A DNA stretch of 64,000 bases from Ceratotherium simum simum (GCF_000283155.1 NW_004454177.1:9943669-10007668), one strand, 5' to 3'; shown: positions 12,669 through 24,829, counted from the stretch's first letter. Made by a program: numbers and translations. Notes: a model not told the origin generated them from the letters alone.

Positions 12669-14436
12669 CACACAAAGCAATATTCTCCTCTCATATACTC
12701 CAATCTGCCCTGGGGATCCTTGATCTCCACCAGGGAATAGTATTAATAACAACAATCCTGCCTCTGGACAGGGCTTGACTATGCACAGAGTGTGTCCCCA
12801 GAAGTCATTTTACTACTGCTCTCGGTTGTGGTGGGGGTGGAGGCAGCAGTGAGTTGGGCGTCCTGACACCTGCCACTGAGTTCAGCTTTGCTGGGGGCAG
12901 AGGAAGGGTGTGGGATCTCTCTGTAGAGGGGAAGAGCCAGGACCTCACAGACAGAGGCCAGCAGGGACTGGCTCTGCGTCATAAACCATACACACTGAGG
13001 AAACCCCATCATTAGGTTTGCCTGGCTGACCAGTGCTCAAGGACATTGGAGGTGCTGATGGTGCTGGGGAGCTTTCTGGGCCCTTGGGCATGGATAACAT
13101 GCCTGCAAATGAGGACCCCACAGCCTTGTAGCTTTACTTTCCTGCAGCCCTGCCTTAGCAGCCAGTGTGGCGACATTTGGAGGTGCCAATAGCATCTCCC
13201 AGTGGGGCTGAGCTGTCAGAGCCTGCCCTCCTGGGCTTTCCAGTCTGGCTGCTGGTCTATAATGACGTGGTCCGTAGTAGATTCTCAGTAATTACATGTT
13301 AAATGACTTGAATGAGCCCAGAGAGAAAAGTAAATCCCCTCACTGTGACAGGTGAGGGGGGGTGTCAGGGAAGCAGGTGTGGAGGATTTCCAAGGAGCTG
13401 CTCTCAGCCCAGCTCTGGGACTGGAGGCCTTAGAGGCTCAATCTGGGGCTTGTCTTGGGTTCTGCACCAGCTCCCTGAGCACCCAGAATGCCAGGCCTCG
13501 CAGCTTCTCTGGCTTTCACCTCCTCTTCATCCTCGAGCAGTTACCTGCCCTCCGCAGCATCTCCCCCCTCTGTCTCCATGGTAATGTCATAGCCCCAGGA
13601 GTCCATGGTCCTGGTGGAGGGGAGAGGAGGACAAGGGCAAGGACAGGAGCAGCTAGCAGTGTCCATGTACCTCCTCCAAGCAGCGAAGCTCTGACAGGCC
13701 AGAGAGGGGGCCCCACCAAAGGCTGGCAGCAAGGAGGGGCAGGGCTGAGGGCCCTTGGACATTCTTTGGTCCAGAAAAGGAGCCAGGAGCTCTTGAGCAG
13801 CAGGTGGAGTCTCTGTTCTCGGGGGCTTCTGGAGGTTGGCAGCTTGGGAATTTCCTTCTGTAGGAATCACAGACAGTCCAGCTTGGGGCCAAACTCAGGT
13901 TCTCTGTGGCCCAGGGAAACCCCCACAGCTGGGTGTCCCCACAGTCCTCTCCTCCCCATCCTGCCCCATCCCTGTTTCACCAGACAGTGGGCCTCTCTCC
14001 TCCCAAGCAAGTGTCTGCCTGTGGCAGCTCACAAGCTCTGTGGGGCTGAGGGTGGCCTGGGCAGGGAGGTGGGGGACCCCAGTGCCAGCTGGGTGAGTGC
14101 AGGGTCTTCAGCAAACAGCGCTGGCTGCTTCAGCCCTGGGAGCCGGGTGAACTGTTAACAATGGTCGAAATGAGCAGCTTGTCTGAAGACAGTTCATTTG
14201 ATGGTACCTCTAAGCGTAGTCTCTAAATTTCAGTCCCTCAGACTCAGAGACCCAGGAAAACCTAATAGAATGGACACAAAAGCAAAGAAATAAAAGGCAG
14301 AGCCGGAATCCAGTATGTTTTTGCCAGACCATGGCGCTGCCCCTTGGAGCCCGCTGCCCAGTTTCTTGGAGATTTGGCAATCTGCTAATTTGCTGGGCTT
14401 TCTTTCTATGCAAACTAGACCCATGTGGGCCTTTAT
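12669..14436. other. DRD2: Intron 1, GC-rich segment without recognised gene
   Basis: Contains a 268-codon open frame on + (13352-14158) and overlapping frames on - at similar density. Composition is GC-rich, the predicted peptide is low-complexity (S, G, P, L) with no domain, and I see no splice or repeat support, so I treat it as chance. Confidence 0.55.
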
Positions 14437-14486
14437 AGGGGTCTAGAGTCAGGAGTCTTGGGTTCTAGTCTCAGTTCCATCGCTCT
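14437..14486 (+). repeat. MIR SINE, left half (split by LTR insertion)
   Basis: gtcaggagtcttgggttctagtctcagttcc is a MIR head that stops abruptly at 14486; its other half resumes after the LTR. Confidence 0.6.
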
Positions 14487-14895
14487 GTTAAAGAAAAAAT
14501 TATTCTGCCATTTGTTAAAACAGTAAGGAAGACTTTATTCAGGACTATTGTGATAGGTGTCTAGACCATTGCAACAGGGGAGAGAGATCCGTCTCAACTC
14601 CAAATATACAAAGACAGCTAGGGATTTATAACCAATGAACAGAATGAGGGGGTCAGTGGATGGAAAATTACCAAGTATAGAAGGACTCTTGCTGAAGGCA
14701 GACCGGGTAGGCGATCAGGTATCAAGAGTGGGGGACTCTCTCTAACAGACTTAGCGAGATTCTTGCTAAAACTGGGCTAAGCGGGTTCAAGACAAGGCAC
14801 AAGGATGAGGTCTAGTCGAAAAGAAGGCTCAGAGGAGCCTGACTGAAGTGTGGTCAACCCAAATCGGGGGGCCTAGGGATATTTAATCTCTCTCG
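14487..14895 (-). mobile_element. Gammaretrovirus-like (ERV1) solo LTR
   Basis: About 410 bp. Read on the - strand it has AATAAA (TTTATT at 14534-14539 on +), then a short R/U5-like part ending ...tctttaaca, matching a retroviral LTR 3' end. It splits a MIR. No gag/pol sequence adjoins it. The far end is less sharp and family naming is uncertain. Confidence 0.6.
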
Positions 14896-14985
14896 TCCTC
14901 TGATTCCTTTTTCTAAAATGATGCAATTGGATTGGATGAGGTCCCCTCCAGTGTGAACAGGCAACGACCACCAACGGCTGCTCTA
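14896..14985 (+). repeat. MIR SINE, right half
   Basis: ctctgattcctttttctaaaatgatgcaatt and gatgaggtcccctccagtg continue the MIR core and 3' part interrupted at 14486. Confidence 0.6.
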
Positions 14986-15135
14986 ATTCTACCTCTTTTC
15001 ACCCAAAGCTTCATTTGAGAGTCACAAACGTCGCTTTAAAATACATCTACTATTTAGGTGTTAATTTTACAATCAGATGCTTTCTTTCCTACAGTAGTAT
15101 TCAATTTACCCAAGTAAATAATATTTACCACTTTA

Positions 15136-15335
15136 AAATAATGACTATACTGTGTGCCTTATACACATTGCCTTTAATCCTTGTGACAGCCATAAAAAAA
15201 TAGGAATTATTATTCCCATTTTACAGATGAGGAAACTAAAGATCAGATATATTAAGTAAACGTACTTAAAGCCACACAGTTGGTAAGAACTGAAGCTGGT
15301 ATTTGAGCCCAGGTCTCTCTGTACAATTGCCCCCG
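15136..15335 (-). repeat. MIR SINE
   Basis: Clear reversed core: attttacagatgaggaaact and gagcccaggtctctctgtac. Confidence 0.8.
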
Positions 15336-15689
15336 TGCTGCCCCTGAGCGACACTAGGTTCTCCCACATGCTGGCTTTGTCTCCTTCACTTTCTTTGCAG
15401 TGCAGGCCACAGCGTATTATAATGACTTGCCTCTTTCTCTCCCCCCACCCTGCCCCATCCCTGTCCCCAGCATATGAGGTCAATTAGCGCATCTTCCTGT
15501 CCTTGATGTTTAGTACACAGCAGACCCTGCACATCTGTGGAGTGAATGTACGAAGGAAGGAATGCATAAACGTATTTCAAAAATTTGGAACTTGGGGACA
15601 TTGGAGACTGCTTTTGTATATATATATAAATATAGTTCACAGTGCCGTGCACAATCATAGACATTCAATAAATGCTAATCCATATGCCC

Positions 15690-17144
15690 ATGCACACACA
15701 ATCAGCGCTGCTTTGTGGTGGTATACACACAGTATACGTTGGGATGGACCAGCACTATTTTTCCCAGATCACACTTTATATATGTTGTTTCAAATAAATT
15801 AGTGCGTTCATCTTGGCTGACACATTTGGAGGCAGAAGTAAATCTGATCCCTGTGGCCTCTCCATCAAAAACCAGAAAGGACTGTGTTTCCACATTAGCA
15901 AACATAGAGGAGGCAGTGAACACAACACTTCCCCCATTTTTTCCTGGTGATATTTGTAGGTCTACACCTGGCATTCTGTGTCACTCGTGTGGGCCAGAGA
16001 TTACAAATGCAGGAAGGAGAGTCAAGGCATGGAACAAGGAAATTGATGAGAGAATCGTTTATCAAAATGTAAGGACTGGAAAATCATTTTATAATTAAAA
16101 ATATAACACTGTGTGTGTTACAGGGATATGTGTGTTTATGTATAAAAATTGCTAAATACTCAAGTTAGACACTATGTAACCAGCTGAGCTATGACCTCAG
16201 GCCGTTGTTTTTCTAATTGCAGGTCTTGGCTATATCACCAGCTAGTTAGGAGCTCCAAGGAGGATTAGAAAGTCTTTTTCTGCCCTTCTAATCCCTCTTA
16301 GAAGGTCTTGCCTCCCCCCAGCCCACCACCGCCACTGCCAGGGTCTGAGAGGGTGCAGGGCTTCGGTGCCCGTCCCCAGCCCAGGCTGGTCCTGGCCTGC
16401 CTGCCCCACACCCAGTGGGCAGCCCTTGGAACCAGAGGCTGCTGTTCGGTTCAGCTTCCAGGGCTGGGGCAGTAAGTAGCCCCGGCTCTAATGAGAAGGA
16501 CCAAGGTGACAAAACCCGTCAGCCGCTTGGAACTGCTACATGCAGAGGGACGAGGACCAGCATCAAACCAGCAGCCTGGAGAGCTGCCACTCGGACAGCA
16601 CATAATTTCCAAATTAGATCTTTCTGAGGCCTGGTTTTTACGGTGCAGACAGAGCTCAGAGGCGGCTCTGGCAAAAGCTGCAGAAAGCAGACAAATGGAA
16701 ATAGTACATGGAAAGTGATTTCATTCATAATCAACAGGGCCCCGGGCTTCCCTCTCCCTCTTTTTCATTAAGATGCAAACGGAGCTTTTGTCCTAGGGAA
16801 GTCCACTGCTGTGGTCCTGGTTCTGGCGGCTGCGGTGATGGTGGGGGATTCCAGCTGTGTCTTGGGGGACAGAGTGACCTGAGACGGGAGGAGGGGCAAG
16901 AGGTGGTGGAGCCAGTGAAGTCAGAGCCGGCTAAGAGCTGTGCTATGGCATTCTTGCAACTGGATGGAAACACAAGTACTATCAACCCTGTAGATTGATC
17001 CCCAAGTTCCCTGCCTAGAAATATACAGAAACATCTAGTCCACTGAGAAATGCTGTACAAGAGAACAGGATCATTGTTTTTCTTGCTGAGAACTCCCCTT
17101 CTTTCTGTCTATTGTAGCTTTCTATGATCAAGTGAAAGAATATT
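15690..17144. other. DRD2: Intron 1 segment without recognised repeats
   Basis: Mostly unique-looking. The stretch 16690-16800 (AT-rich with attaagatgcaaac) may be constrained, which is weak evidence. No gene seen. Confidence 0.45.
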
Positions 17145-17430
17145 CACTGACTAAAGCAACACGTTGTGCTAGGCATATATCCTTTAATTACCCAGACCCC
17201 TGGAAGAGATACCGTCTCCATTTATGGATGCAGCCACTGAGCCTCACAGAGGTGGAGTGACTGATTCAAGGCCAACAGCTCCCCATGTACTCATCTGCCT
17301 CTCCTACTCCCGTATAAGCTTTGAGGAGGAGAAGGATTGTGTTATCTTTATATTACCCATTGGGGCCTAGCAAAGTGCTTTTCACACAGTAGGCACAGAT
17401 GCATATTTGTTAAATAAAATGAATGCATTC
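17145..17430. repeat. MIR (-) followed by L2 3' end (+)
   Basis: 17145-17280 has gcagccactgagcctcacag in reversed MIR order. 17290-17430 has gcacagatgcatatttgttaaataaaatgaatg, the forward L2 end. Confidence 0.6.
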
Positions 17431-17717
17431 ATTTTTAGAATTCTTACAAAACTACTTAGCCCCGTCCTAATCAGCTGCGGAGACTTGTGCAACTTACCGA
17501 CATTTTGTGGGTCTCCGTTTCCTCCTGGGAGAATCTTAGATGACGGTCACCTCTAGAGTTGGTTGGATCATCTAAGGTCAGCCTCCTGACTGGAGGAGGC
17601 TGGCTGCCTCTCAGATGATGCACACGGAGGCCCACAGTGAGCCCCGTGGTTCATTCATTCTTTTTTGCGGGGAGGAGGGAGGGGAAGGTGAGTTCCATTT
17701 GGAACCACCATTAATTT

Positions 17718-18515
17718 GTTTTTCTTTTTTTTTTTTATTGTGATAAAAAACAGATAACATAAAATTTACCGTCTTAACCATTTTTAAGTGTGCAGTTCAG
17801 TAGTGTTAAATATATTCACATTGTTGTGTAACAGATCTCCAGAACTTTCTCATCTTGCAACACTGAAACTCTATACCAATTAAACACTAATTGCCCATTT
17901 CCTCCTCCCCCCAGTCCCTGGCAGCCACCATTCTACTTTCTGTTTCTATGAATTTGACTACTTTAGAGACCTCACATAAGTGAATCATGCAGTATTTGTC
18001 TTTTTGTGACTGGCTTATTTCACTTAGCCTAATGTCTTCAAGGTTTATCCATGTTGTAGCATGTGAAAGAATTTCTTTTTAAGGCTGAATAATATTCCAT
18101 TGTATGTATATACCACATTTTGTTTATCCGTTCATCCATTGAAATGGACACTTGGGTTGTTTCTACCTCTTGGCTATTGTGAATAATGATACTATGAACA
18201 TGAGTGTGCAAACATCTCTTTGAGATCTGTTTTCAATTCTCTTGGATGTGTACCCAGAAGTAGGATTGCTGGATCATATCTAGTTCTATTTTTAATTTTT
18301 TGAGGAACCTCCATACCGTCTTCCACAGCAATTCCACCCTTTTACATCCCCACCAGCAGGGCACAAGGGTTCCAATTTCTCCTAATCCTTGCCAACACTT
18401 GTTATTTTCTGTTTTTTAAATCGTGGCCATCCTAGTGGTATGAGGTGATATTTCATTGTGGTTTTGACTTGCATTTATCTAATGACTAGTGATGTCGAGC
18501 ATCTTCTCATAGGTT
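17718..18515 (-). mobile_element. L1 LINE 3' fragment (L1M-type)
   Basis: Begins with a T-rich run (the reversed poly-A tail) and continues about 800 bp into the L1 3' UTR and end of ORF2 in reverse, including aatattccattgtatgtata, tggacacttgggttgtttct and gtacccagaagtaggattgc. 5' truncated; coding sequence not intact. Confidence 0.85.
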
Positions 18516-18767
18516 CATTCATTCTTGGTGGAGCTGAAGAAAGAACCCCAAAGTGGATAATAAAGAGGCAGGTATCATGGGGTTCCCATAGACCTTGGCC
18601 TGGGTCCAAGGAGCCCTGATTTTGACAAGGAGATTGAGTAGAGGGTGAAGCTTTTCTGCTCTCTCCTTCAGCCAAGACGAGGTACAGAGGATGCACTAAT
18701 TTGCTCCTGATGAAGCCCCCTGGGGCCTTAAAGGTGTAGGGGGCAGTCATAAGTTACAGAGGGAAAA

Positions 18768-18900
18768 GCCAGGGCTTAGGAGTGAGACAAGTTCAAATCC
18801 TAAGTCTGCCTTCTATGGTTTGTGTGACCTGGAACAAATTACTTAACCTCTCTGAACCCTAATTTCCTCATCAGTAAAGTAGATCATTGTGAGAGATTCA
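18768..18900 (+). repeat. MIR SINE
   Basis: gttcaaatcctaagtctgcc then aaattacttaacctctctga and atttcctcatcagtaaagta. Confidence 0.8.
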
Positions 18901-19309
18901 TACTGTTGTGTGCTGGTAAATATTTTTACAACCAGCTCTCCAAGAAAAAAAATAATGCTCTGATTTGTAGCATTTGCCAATTTCATTGTGTAAATACCCT
19001 AACTGTCACTGATTTCAAGCTGCCAACTTGATGTCCTTGAATGCAGGGTTGGGAAGAGAGATCTGCACAACCAGCTCCAGCCCCTCAGTGGTCCATGTGT
19101 CAAATGCCTTTCCCAGTGTTTGGGATGTGTCATCTGCTCTCTTAATATTAGTTCCCTTCCTCTCCTCCCCCCACCAGAGGGACTCTGGGTGTCCTAGGTT
19201 GTAAGAAAGGTTGCTCAATTCTCCATGTTTATTCAACAAATATATATTGAGCTTCTATTGCATACAAAATCCTGTCCTGGGGCAGAGTGTAGGGGCATGG
19301 AAGAACAGG

Positions 19310-19323
19310 GAGGGGATTTTTTT
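19310..19323. repeat. Left target-site duplication of the ERE SINE
   Basis: gaggggattttttt, identical to 19514-19527 on the other side of the SINE. Confidence 0.85.
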
Positions 19324-19513
19324 GTGTGTGTGTGAGGAAGAGCGGCCCTGAGCTAACATCTGTGCCAGTCTTCCTCTATTTTGCACGTGGGACGCCGCCA
19401 CTGCATGGCTTGATGAGCGGTGTGTAAGTCCACACCCGGGATCTGAACCTGTGAACCCCAGGGCTGCCGAATCCAAGTGCGCAAACTTAACCACTACGCC
19501 ACCAGCCGGCCCC
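19324..19513 (-). mobile_element. ERE-type SINE (equine repetitive element, tRNA-derived)
   Basis: On the - strand it reads ggggccggctggtggcgtag, then tggttaag..., a tRNA-derived head with A and B box-like parts (gttcagatcccgggtgtgga), then gttagctcagggccgctctt before a short tail. This layout is that of the perissodactyl ERE family. It is full length with a 14-bp target-site duplication and is the main clue to the host. Confidence 0.85.
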
Positions 19514-19527
19514 GAGGGGATTTTTTT
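19514..19527. repeat. Right target-site duplication of the ERE SINE
   Basis: Second copy of gaggggattttttt directly after the SINE head. Confidence 0.85.
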
Positions 19528-19574
19528 TTAAGCACGTGACCTAGTCTTTCTTTCAAAGACTCCAGCGTGGTTAG

Positions 19575-19745
19575 GTGACCCCCTCATGTCTGTCATCTCT
19601 ATCATGTAACATGTTAATCACCTTTGTACCTGTCTCTGCTACTAAGCTGTCATCTCCTTGAAGACAAGGACTACATCTCACTTATTTTGGTATCCACATT
19701 GCCAAGCACTTTGAAGGTATTCAATAAATATTTGTTAAATGATTT
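19575..19745 (+). repeat. L2 LINE 3' end
   Basis: ctgtcatctccttgaagaca followed by ggtattcaataaatatttgt. Confidence 0.75.
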
Positions 19746-19879
19746 CATAAGCTTGAAATCTACCTGAGAAGGCAAAACTGACACATCTCAAATATTCAGA
19801 GAATAATATAATAGTCAATCGTAATTACAAAAGTTCTCATTTGATAAGAATCCGAGTGCCTCAAAGCATTTTCGGTTAA

Positions 19880-20265
19880 CACAGTTAACATTTATCGAGT
19901 GCTTATGGTATGCCAGGCATCAAAATAGTCACTCAACAATTATCTCATTTAATCTTTGCAACAGTGTAATGGAGTAGATGCTGTTATTAGCACCATCTCC
20001 GTTTCATATAGGAGTAAAATGAGCAACAGCAGCTAAGTAGATTTCCCAATGTTTTTTGTTGTTGATACTGTATGTGTAGAGCAGGATGTAAACCTAAGAC
20101 TTGGTCCTTATCGCCCCATGAGGTAGAGAAAGGTGTTGTTATTCCCATTTTATAGGAGAGATAACTGGCTTTGACAGGGAGAGAGAGATTAAGTGACTTG
20201 CCCAAAGTCACACAGTGAACAGGATGCAGAGCCAGGATTAAGACCTAGGCCTTCTAATTCCTAAC
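19880..20265 (-). repeat. Two MIR SINEs in tandem orientation
   Basis: First at about 19880-20060 (acatttatcgagtgcttatg tail, diverged core). Second at 20101-20265 with aagtgacttgcccaaagtca and agccaggattaagacctagg. Confidence 0.75.
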
Positions 20266-20450
20266 ACAATACGTGGCATATCAAGTCTGACGTGAGGTAC
20301 TATAGACAACAAAGGCTCGTTCAGAGAAGGGTGGTGAGACTGGGATGTCAAGAGGGCAGGGAGGCCTTCCAGAAGATGTGTGGCTTGAGTTGGACCCTGG
20401 GGAGCTGGGGGTTGACCTGGACCAGCAGGTGTCATCCTCGTGTCCTCTGA

Positions 20451-20486
20451 CACACACACACACTCACACACACACACACACACACC
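20451..20486. repeat. (CA)n microsatellite
   Basis: Eighteen CA-type dinucleotides with one interrupting T; likely polymorphic. Confidence 0.9.
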
Positions 20487-21454
20487 AGTAGCCCTGCCCT
20501 CTGCTATCCAATGTGGAAAGCAAGGGGTAGCTTTTAGACAAACTCACCTCATCTCATGGGGACCACAGGAGAAGTGCTTGGCAGCAGCAGCTGCTGCTTC
20601 TCCTATGTGTTTATTTGTTAAGTTATTTACATAAAGGATGCACCAGCCCCTAGGCTGCCCGGACAGCATTGGCCCTTCTCATGGTCTTCATCTCTAACTC
20701 CTGGAGAGGTTGTCATGCTTCCAGTTACTTGGAAAGTACCTGTCTGCCACATATAATCTGGAGTCAGCCACCTCTCATTTTGAGGGCAGCGGTGCAACCA
20801 CAGTGGCTGAGCCTGAAGCCGTGAATCACCGTTAGAGGAGGAAGTGTGTAGGTTGTCCTATAGGCAGGGTGGGTGTGAGCTGAGTGTGTTGGGCTGGTGG
20901 GGAGCCAGATGAGGGAAGAAATGAGACAGTGGAGTTCACTCGGCCTCTTGACCCGTCCCCAGCTGAATTTTTCTTTGAGTGTTTTTTTTTTTTTTTGAGT
21001 CGTGTAAGCTGTTAAAGTAATAATTTTCAAAAGGTTAAAAACATATTTCTCAAATAATTACATGTCAAAGACTTACTTAACTCATTAATGAGGGAACCAG
21101 CGAGATGACAAAACTAGGTTCAAAAGAGGTATGAGAAATATATCTTTATCAGTGGAGGAAAGGAAGAAACCTGGAATAAAATTGCTAAATTAGATACGAA
21201 ACTCACAAATGTCTCAGAGGGCAAGAACATCCTAAAGTTTGGGATTCTCTTCTCTACTGGATGGAAGTCATTTGCATATTATCAGTTTTCTCCCTGTTAA
21301 CCTCTATCCTATGGGCTTGGGCCCCTTTGGGAAGTAAACAGTAAATAAACAAAGTACACTGCCTAGAGAGTCAGAGGAGCCTTAGGTGGCCTTGCGGCCT
21401 TATTTCCAGGTTTTGGATATATTTTCTTAACATCTCAAAGGAATCCAGCTGGTC

Positions 21455-22110
21455 CTAGGCTATGGGGGATTCTGCCAGTTGCTGAGGATGTCTAGTCCAA
21501 TTATGTATTCCGGAACTGAGGAAAGAACCACAGGATGGGTTTGGGGGCCCATTGGACCCATTGTGAGAATGACCAAGCTAAAAACCCCATTGATCACCTG
21601 ACCTCCATAAGCCCCTACTGGGAGGGGTGGACCACAGTGGTGTTTTGAGTTTCTTGGAATTAGTGTCAGTTCACAGCCAGTGTCCAGTAATCCCTGAAAA
21701 GTCAGATTATTTCCTTTTTTCCAGTGCACAGTCACCATGGTAGAAGGCTGTAGGTCCCTTTAGGGAAGGCTGGAAGAAAGATTAATGGTATAAATTTTTG
21801 GCAGTGTAGCAAGGTTCTTCCTCAAGGGAACCCATCCTCCCCTTCATCCAGTGCTCTCTGGTAAATTGGCTCAAGTCTGGGAATTTATTGAGGGGTTGTG
21901 ACTGTCTTTTGTGGTGATTCAAGTTAGACTTCTGTTCACTTGACCTAGAAGAACTCTTCTGCTTACAGGTCAAGTAAGAATTCAGTAGATGCCCATCTAT
22001 TTCCCTTCTAAGGACACTGTGATCAACCAGCTGATGCCATAGGTCTCTGTGAGTCAGACTATTCTGACTGCTGCTTTGACTCTGCTGTCCATTAGGGCCT
22101 GGAGACCATG
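21455..22110 (-). pseudogene. Endogenous retrovirus gag-pro relic
   Basis: On the - strand, 21738-21460 keeps an open frame resembling a retroviral aspartic protease: an LLDTG-type active-site motif near residue 17 and a GLDIL-type motif near the end. Upstream on the same strand (21973-21782 and on to about 22110) is sequence consistent with the end of gag. Stops separate the pieces and no intact RT, integrase or envelope is seen, so it is a dead, truncated copy. Family assignment (class I-like) is inference. Confidence 0.65.
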
Positions 22111-22114
22111 TGGG

Positions 22115-22320
22115 GTTTGGGGAAAGAGCCTGTGAGAAAGAGTGTTGAGATGTGAATTCTGATCCTGCCTTTGCTGTTAACCAGCTGAGTGACCTTGAGT
22201 AAATTAATAAGCCTCTCTGGGCCTGGTTCCTCAGCTCTCAAAGAGGGAGTAATAACCCTGCCCCGTTTGGTCAGAGGGGTGTTGTAAGGCCTTTGAAAAC
22301 CACAATGATGTCTTTAAACT
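22115..22320 (+). repeat. MIR SINE
   Basis: gaattctgatcctgcctttg, ccagctgagtgaccttgagt and cctctctgggcctggttcct in MIR order. Confidence 0.8.
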
Positions 22321-22559
22321 GTGGCTCTGTTTAGCTTTGGTGTTTTAGATGGTGTGAGTGGAGGACACATGCTGGGTTTGATCCATCAAAGAGCTTTGGC
22401 TCAAACAGTGATGCATTAGTTGCCAGCACTTTAAAATAAGAGATTTCAAACACAAGTCCAGATTTCTGTCTTCCTTTGAAACACTGGAAGCTGGCACATT
22501 CTCATAAGGCAACAATGGACTGGGGGGCCTCCTTTAAGTGGGAAGTGCTCTCTCCAGTT

Positions 22560-22625
22560 TACCAGCCCCTACCCACTACTTTACTTGTGACCATTGTGTT
22601 GATTGAGGGGACCTGCAGGGGCCAT
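22560..22625 (+). ncRNA. MIR4301: miR-4301-like locus (intronic)
   Basis: Bases 22571-22590 match my memory of mature human miR-4301 at 18 of 20 positions, with seed positions 2-8 (cccacta) identical. The distance to the DRD2 3' end (about 38 kb) is close to the human distance (about 40 kb), so this is the orthologous place. Flanking gcccct (22565-22570) and aggggc (22617-22622) could pair at the base of a weak hairpin. Whether a microRNA is made here is unknown; the human entry itself is of low certainty. Confidence 0.5.
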
Positions 22626-22639
22626 GCTGTAGGTGCACA

Positions 22640-24825
22640 CAAACTGTGAGCTATTAACTGTGCGATGTGATAGTGCAACCAACAGGGCTGGTGCCAGTCT
22701 GAGTAGTGGCTCAGCGAGCAAACAGTCCCCCCCCGACCGGGATGTGCCTCTGCTTACTAGATTCTGGGTGCCTCTGCCCCCAGAGTCCTTCTTTGGCTTT
22801 CCACCATCTTGCTCTGACTTCGGGGTGACTTTTTACTTTCTTTGTAGTCTCCCTGACTCCAGTTCATGGAAGACCCATCTGGCTTGTCTGAGTATATGCA
22901 CTTGCCAGATATTAAGGCTAGTTCTGCTCTTTCTTCGACTATTACTCCAGCTTAAAATCTTGACCTAACCTTCCAGTAGTGCCCCCCAGCAGGCACCATC
23001 TCCATGGGAACAGTTCCATGTCGCTCTGTCACTCTGCTAGCCCAGCGTTTATTCATTCAGCCCATTTTACTGAGCACCTACTGTGGGTGTGCTCAGTGGG
23101 AGAAATGTCATGCTTTTCAAAACCCGCCCTTGGCCCACTGTGACCTGTGCCTGTTGGAAGGACACCTGCAGTTCACAGGTCATTTGGATAGCACAGGTGT
23201 GCGCCATGCCTAAACCTAATGAATGCTAAGTCCTTCCTTTCTCACCTGACCACCTTCCCAGGGCATCTCAGGTTCCCTCCTTGCCCAGGGATCTAGGATG
23301 CTCCTCATCTTTATAGTGAAAATCATCTTGTCTGAGCCTCACATATCAGACTCCCTGGGAGTGCAGAGGGAAGAGGTGCCGATGGGCTTGGGCAGTCAGG
23401 GAAGGTCTCTGCTAGGAGGTGGGCTTTGCCCTTGGAGGGTCAGTAGGATTTGGAAGCTGGGAATGGGGGCAGGTGGAGAAATGGCGACATTCAAAGTTGA
23501 GGGAATGGGGAGGGTGAGGCAAAGTGAGGAGATAGGAAAAGTACAGAATAGATCCACTCCTACCTGAGTGCAGCCTTTCCACAGGAGAGCAGCAGGCTTA
23601 ATTTAGGAAGGTCGGAGGTAGAGAGCGAAGAATCTAGACTTCATCCTTCAGGGAAGTCTTTGAAGGTATTTTGAGCAAGGTGATGACGTGAGCCTAAAGC
23701 CGTGGCTTTGGGAAGCGGACTTAGAAGCACGTGCAGAATGATCCAGAAGTGAAGATAAAGGTAAGAGTGGGAGGAGGCACTCCCAAGTTCCAGCTTCCCC
23801 CTGACTCCTCCCGTCTCCTCCATCCAGGCTCCGGGCCCGTGGCCATGCATGGCACAGCTCCTCTGGAGGGGGCCAGGTAGAGCTGCCCTGCTCCTTGTCA
23901 ACCCTCCTCACCTCAGGAGGTCCCAAATGAAGTCTGAGCCCAGGCCTTTCTGGGAAACGAGGCCGGGCTTGAGGACAGCAGAGGGCAGACTGCTTTGCCC
24001 TGGCCCTTGGGTGAGGACAGTTAGCAACACCAGGCCTCTCACTTCTGCTTTCCCCTAGTTCCTTCTCTCTGGGCTGGGCCGGGACTGGGAGAGATGATTA
24101 ATGCTGCTGCCAAGGGAGCACCACGTTGCAGTTACTGAAACACCAGCTCCTTCAGAGGGGAAAATATTGTGGCAGGGATGCCTGGGCTTATTAGAGTGGG
24201 GAGCAGCTCTGAGAAGGTGCCAGGAGTCCCTGTGTTTCCAGGAACAGCCAGGGAGCTCCCTCAGAGCGTAGGATGTGGTTTCTAGCCACAGCTCATCTGG
24301 GCTGCCGTGGGGTGCTGGAAACACAGGCACTAGCCAGTTACCTCCGAGGCTGGGCTGCCCCAGGTTGAAGCTAGACTCCTTCACCCATTGCTCTGGGCTT
24401 CCCTCAGGGCTCAGGCGCTCTACTGGCCTGGACCAGAGATCTCATCAGGACTCAAAAAAAGTGTCAGAAGACGTCTGAGCCTTCCTGTCTCGAAGCTCGT
24501 TATCCCTGGTGACTCACCCACCTACTATGTCTCCTGGCTCCATCTCACAGAGAGATGATGACTTCCCAGCCTGAAGGTCCTTGGAGTATCTTCTCTGTTG
24601 CTAGGCCCCACCTCCAGAGACCCCTCAGGATCCTTTAGTGGGGTCTTACCCTCCTCATGACAACAGACATCTGCTTTAATGTGCAATAACCATAGCAGAT
24701 AATTGACCCCAGATTGACGGGGGAGGACGTCCTGGGCACTCTAAGCATTGTCCTGCCTCCGCTGGCCCCTCAGCCTGGACAGGGGGAGATCACATCATGG
24801 CAGAGTGGGAGGAGGAAGCCTTGGA
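22640..24825. other. DRD2: Intron 1 segment, mostly no recognised repeats
   Basis: About 23290-23740 looks like a diverged reverse L2 (cagggaaggtctctgctagg; gaaggtattttgagcaaggt). The parts at 24060-24330 and 24640-24720 are unique-looking. No gene seen. Confidence 0.4.
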
Positions 24826-24829
24826 AGTC

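Noticed and set aside
13352..14158. 268-codon open frame on +
   Set aside because: GC-rich area with open frames on both strands, low-complexity peptide, no domain, no start or splice support.
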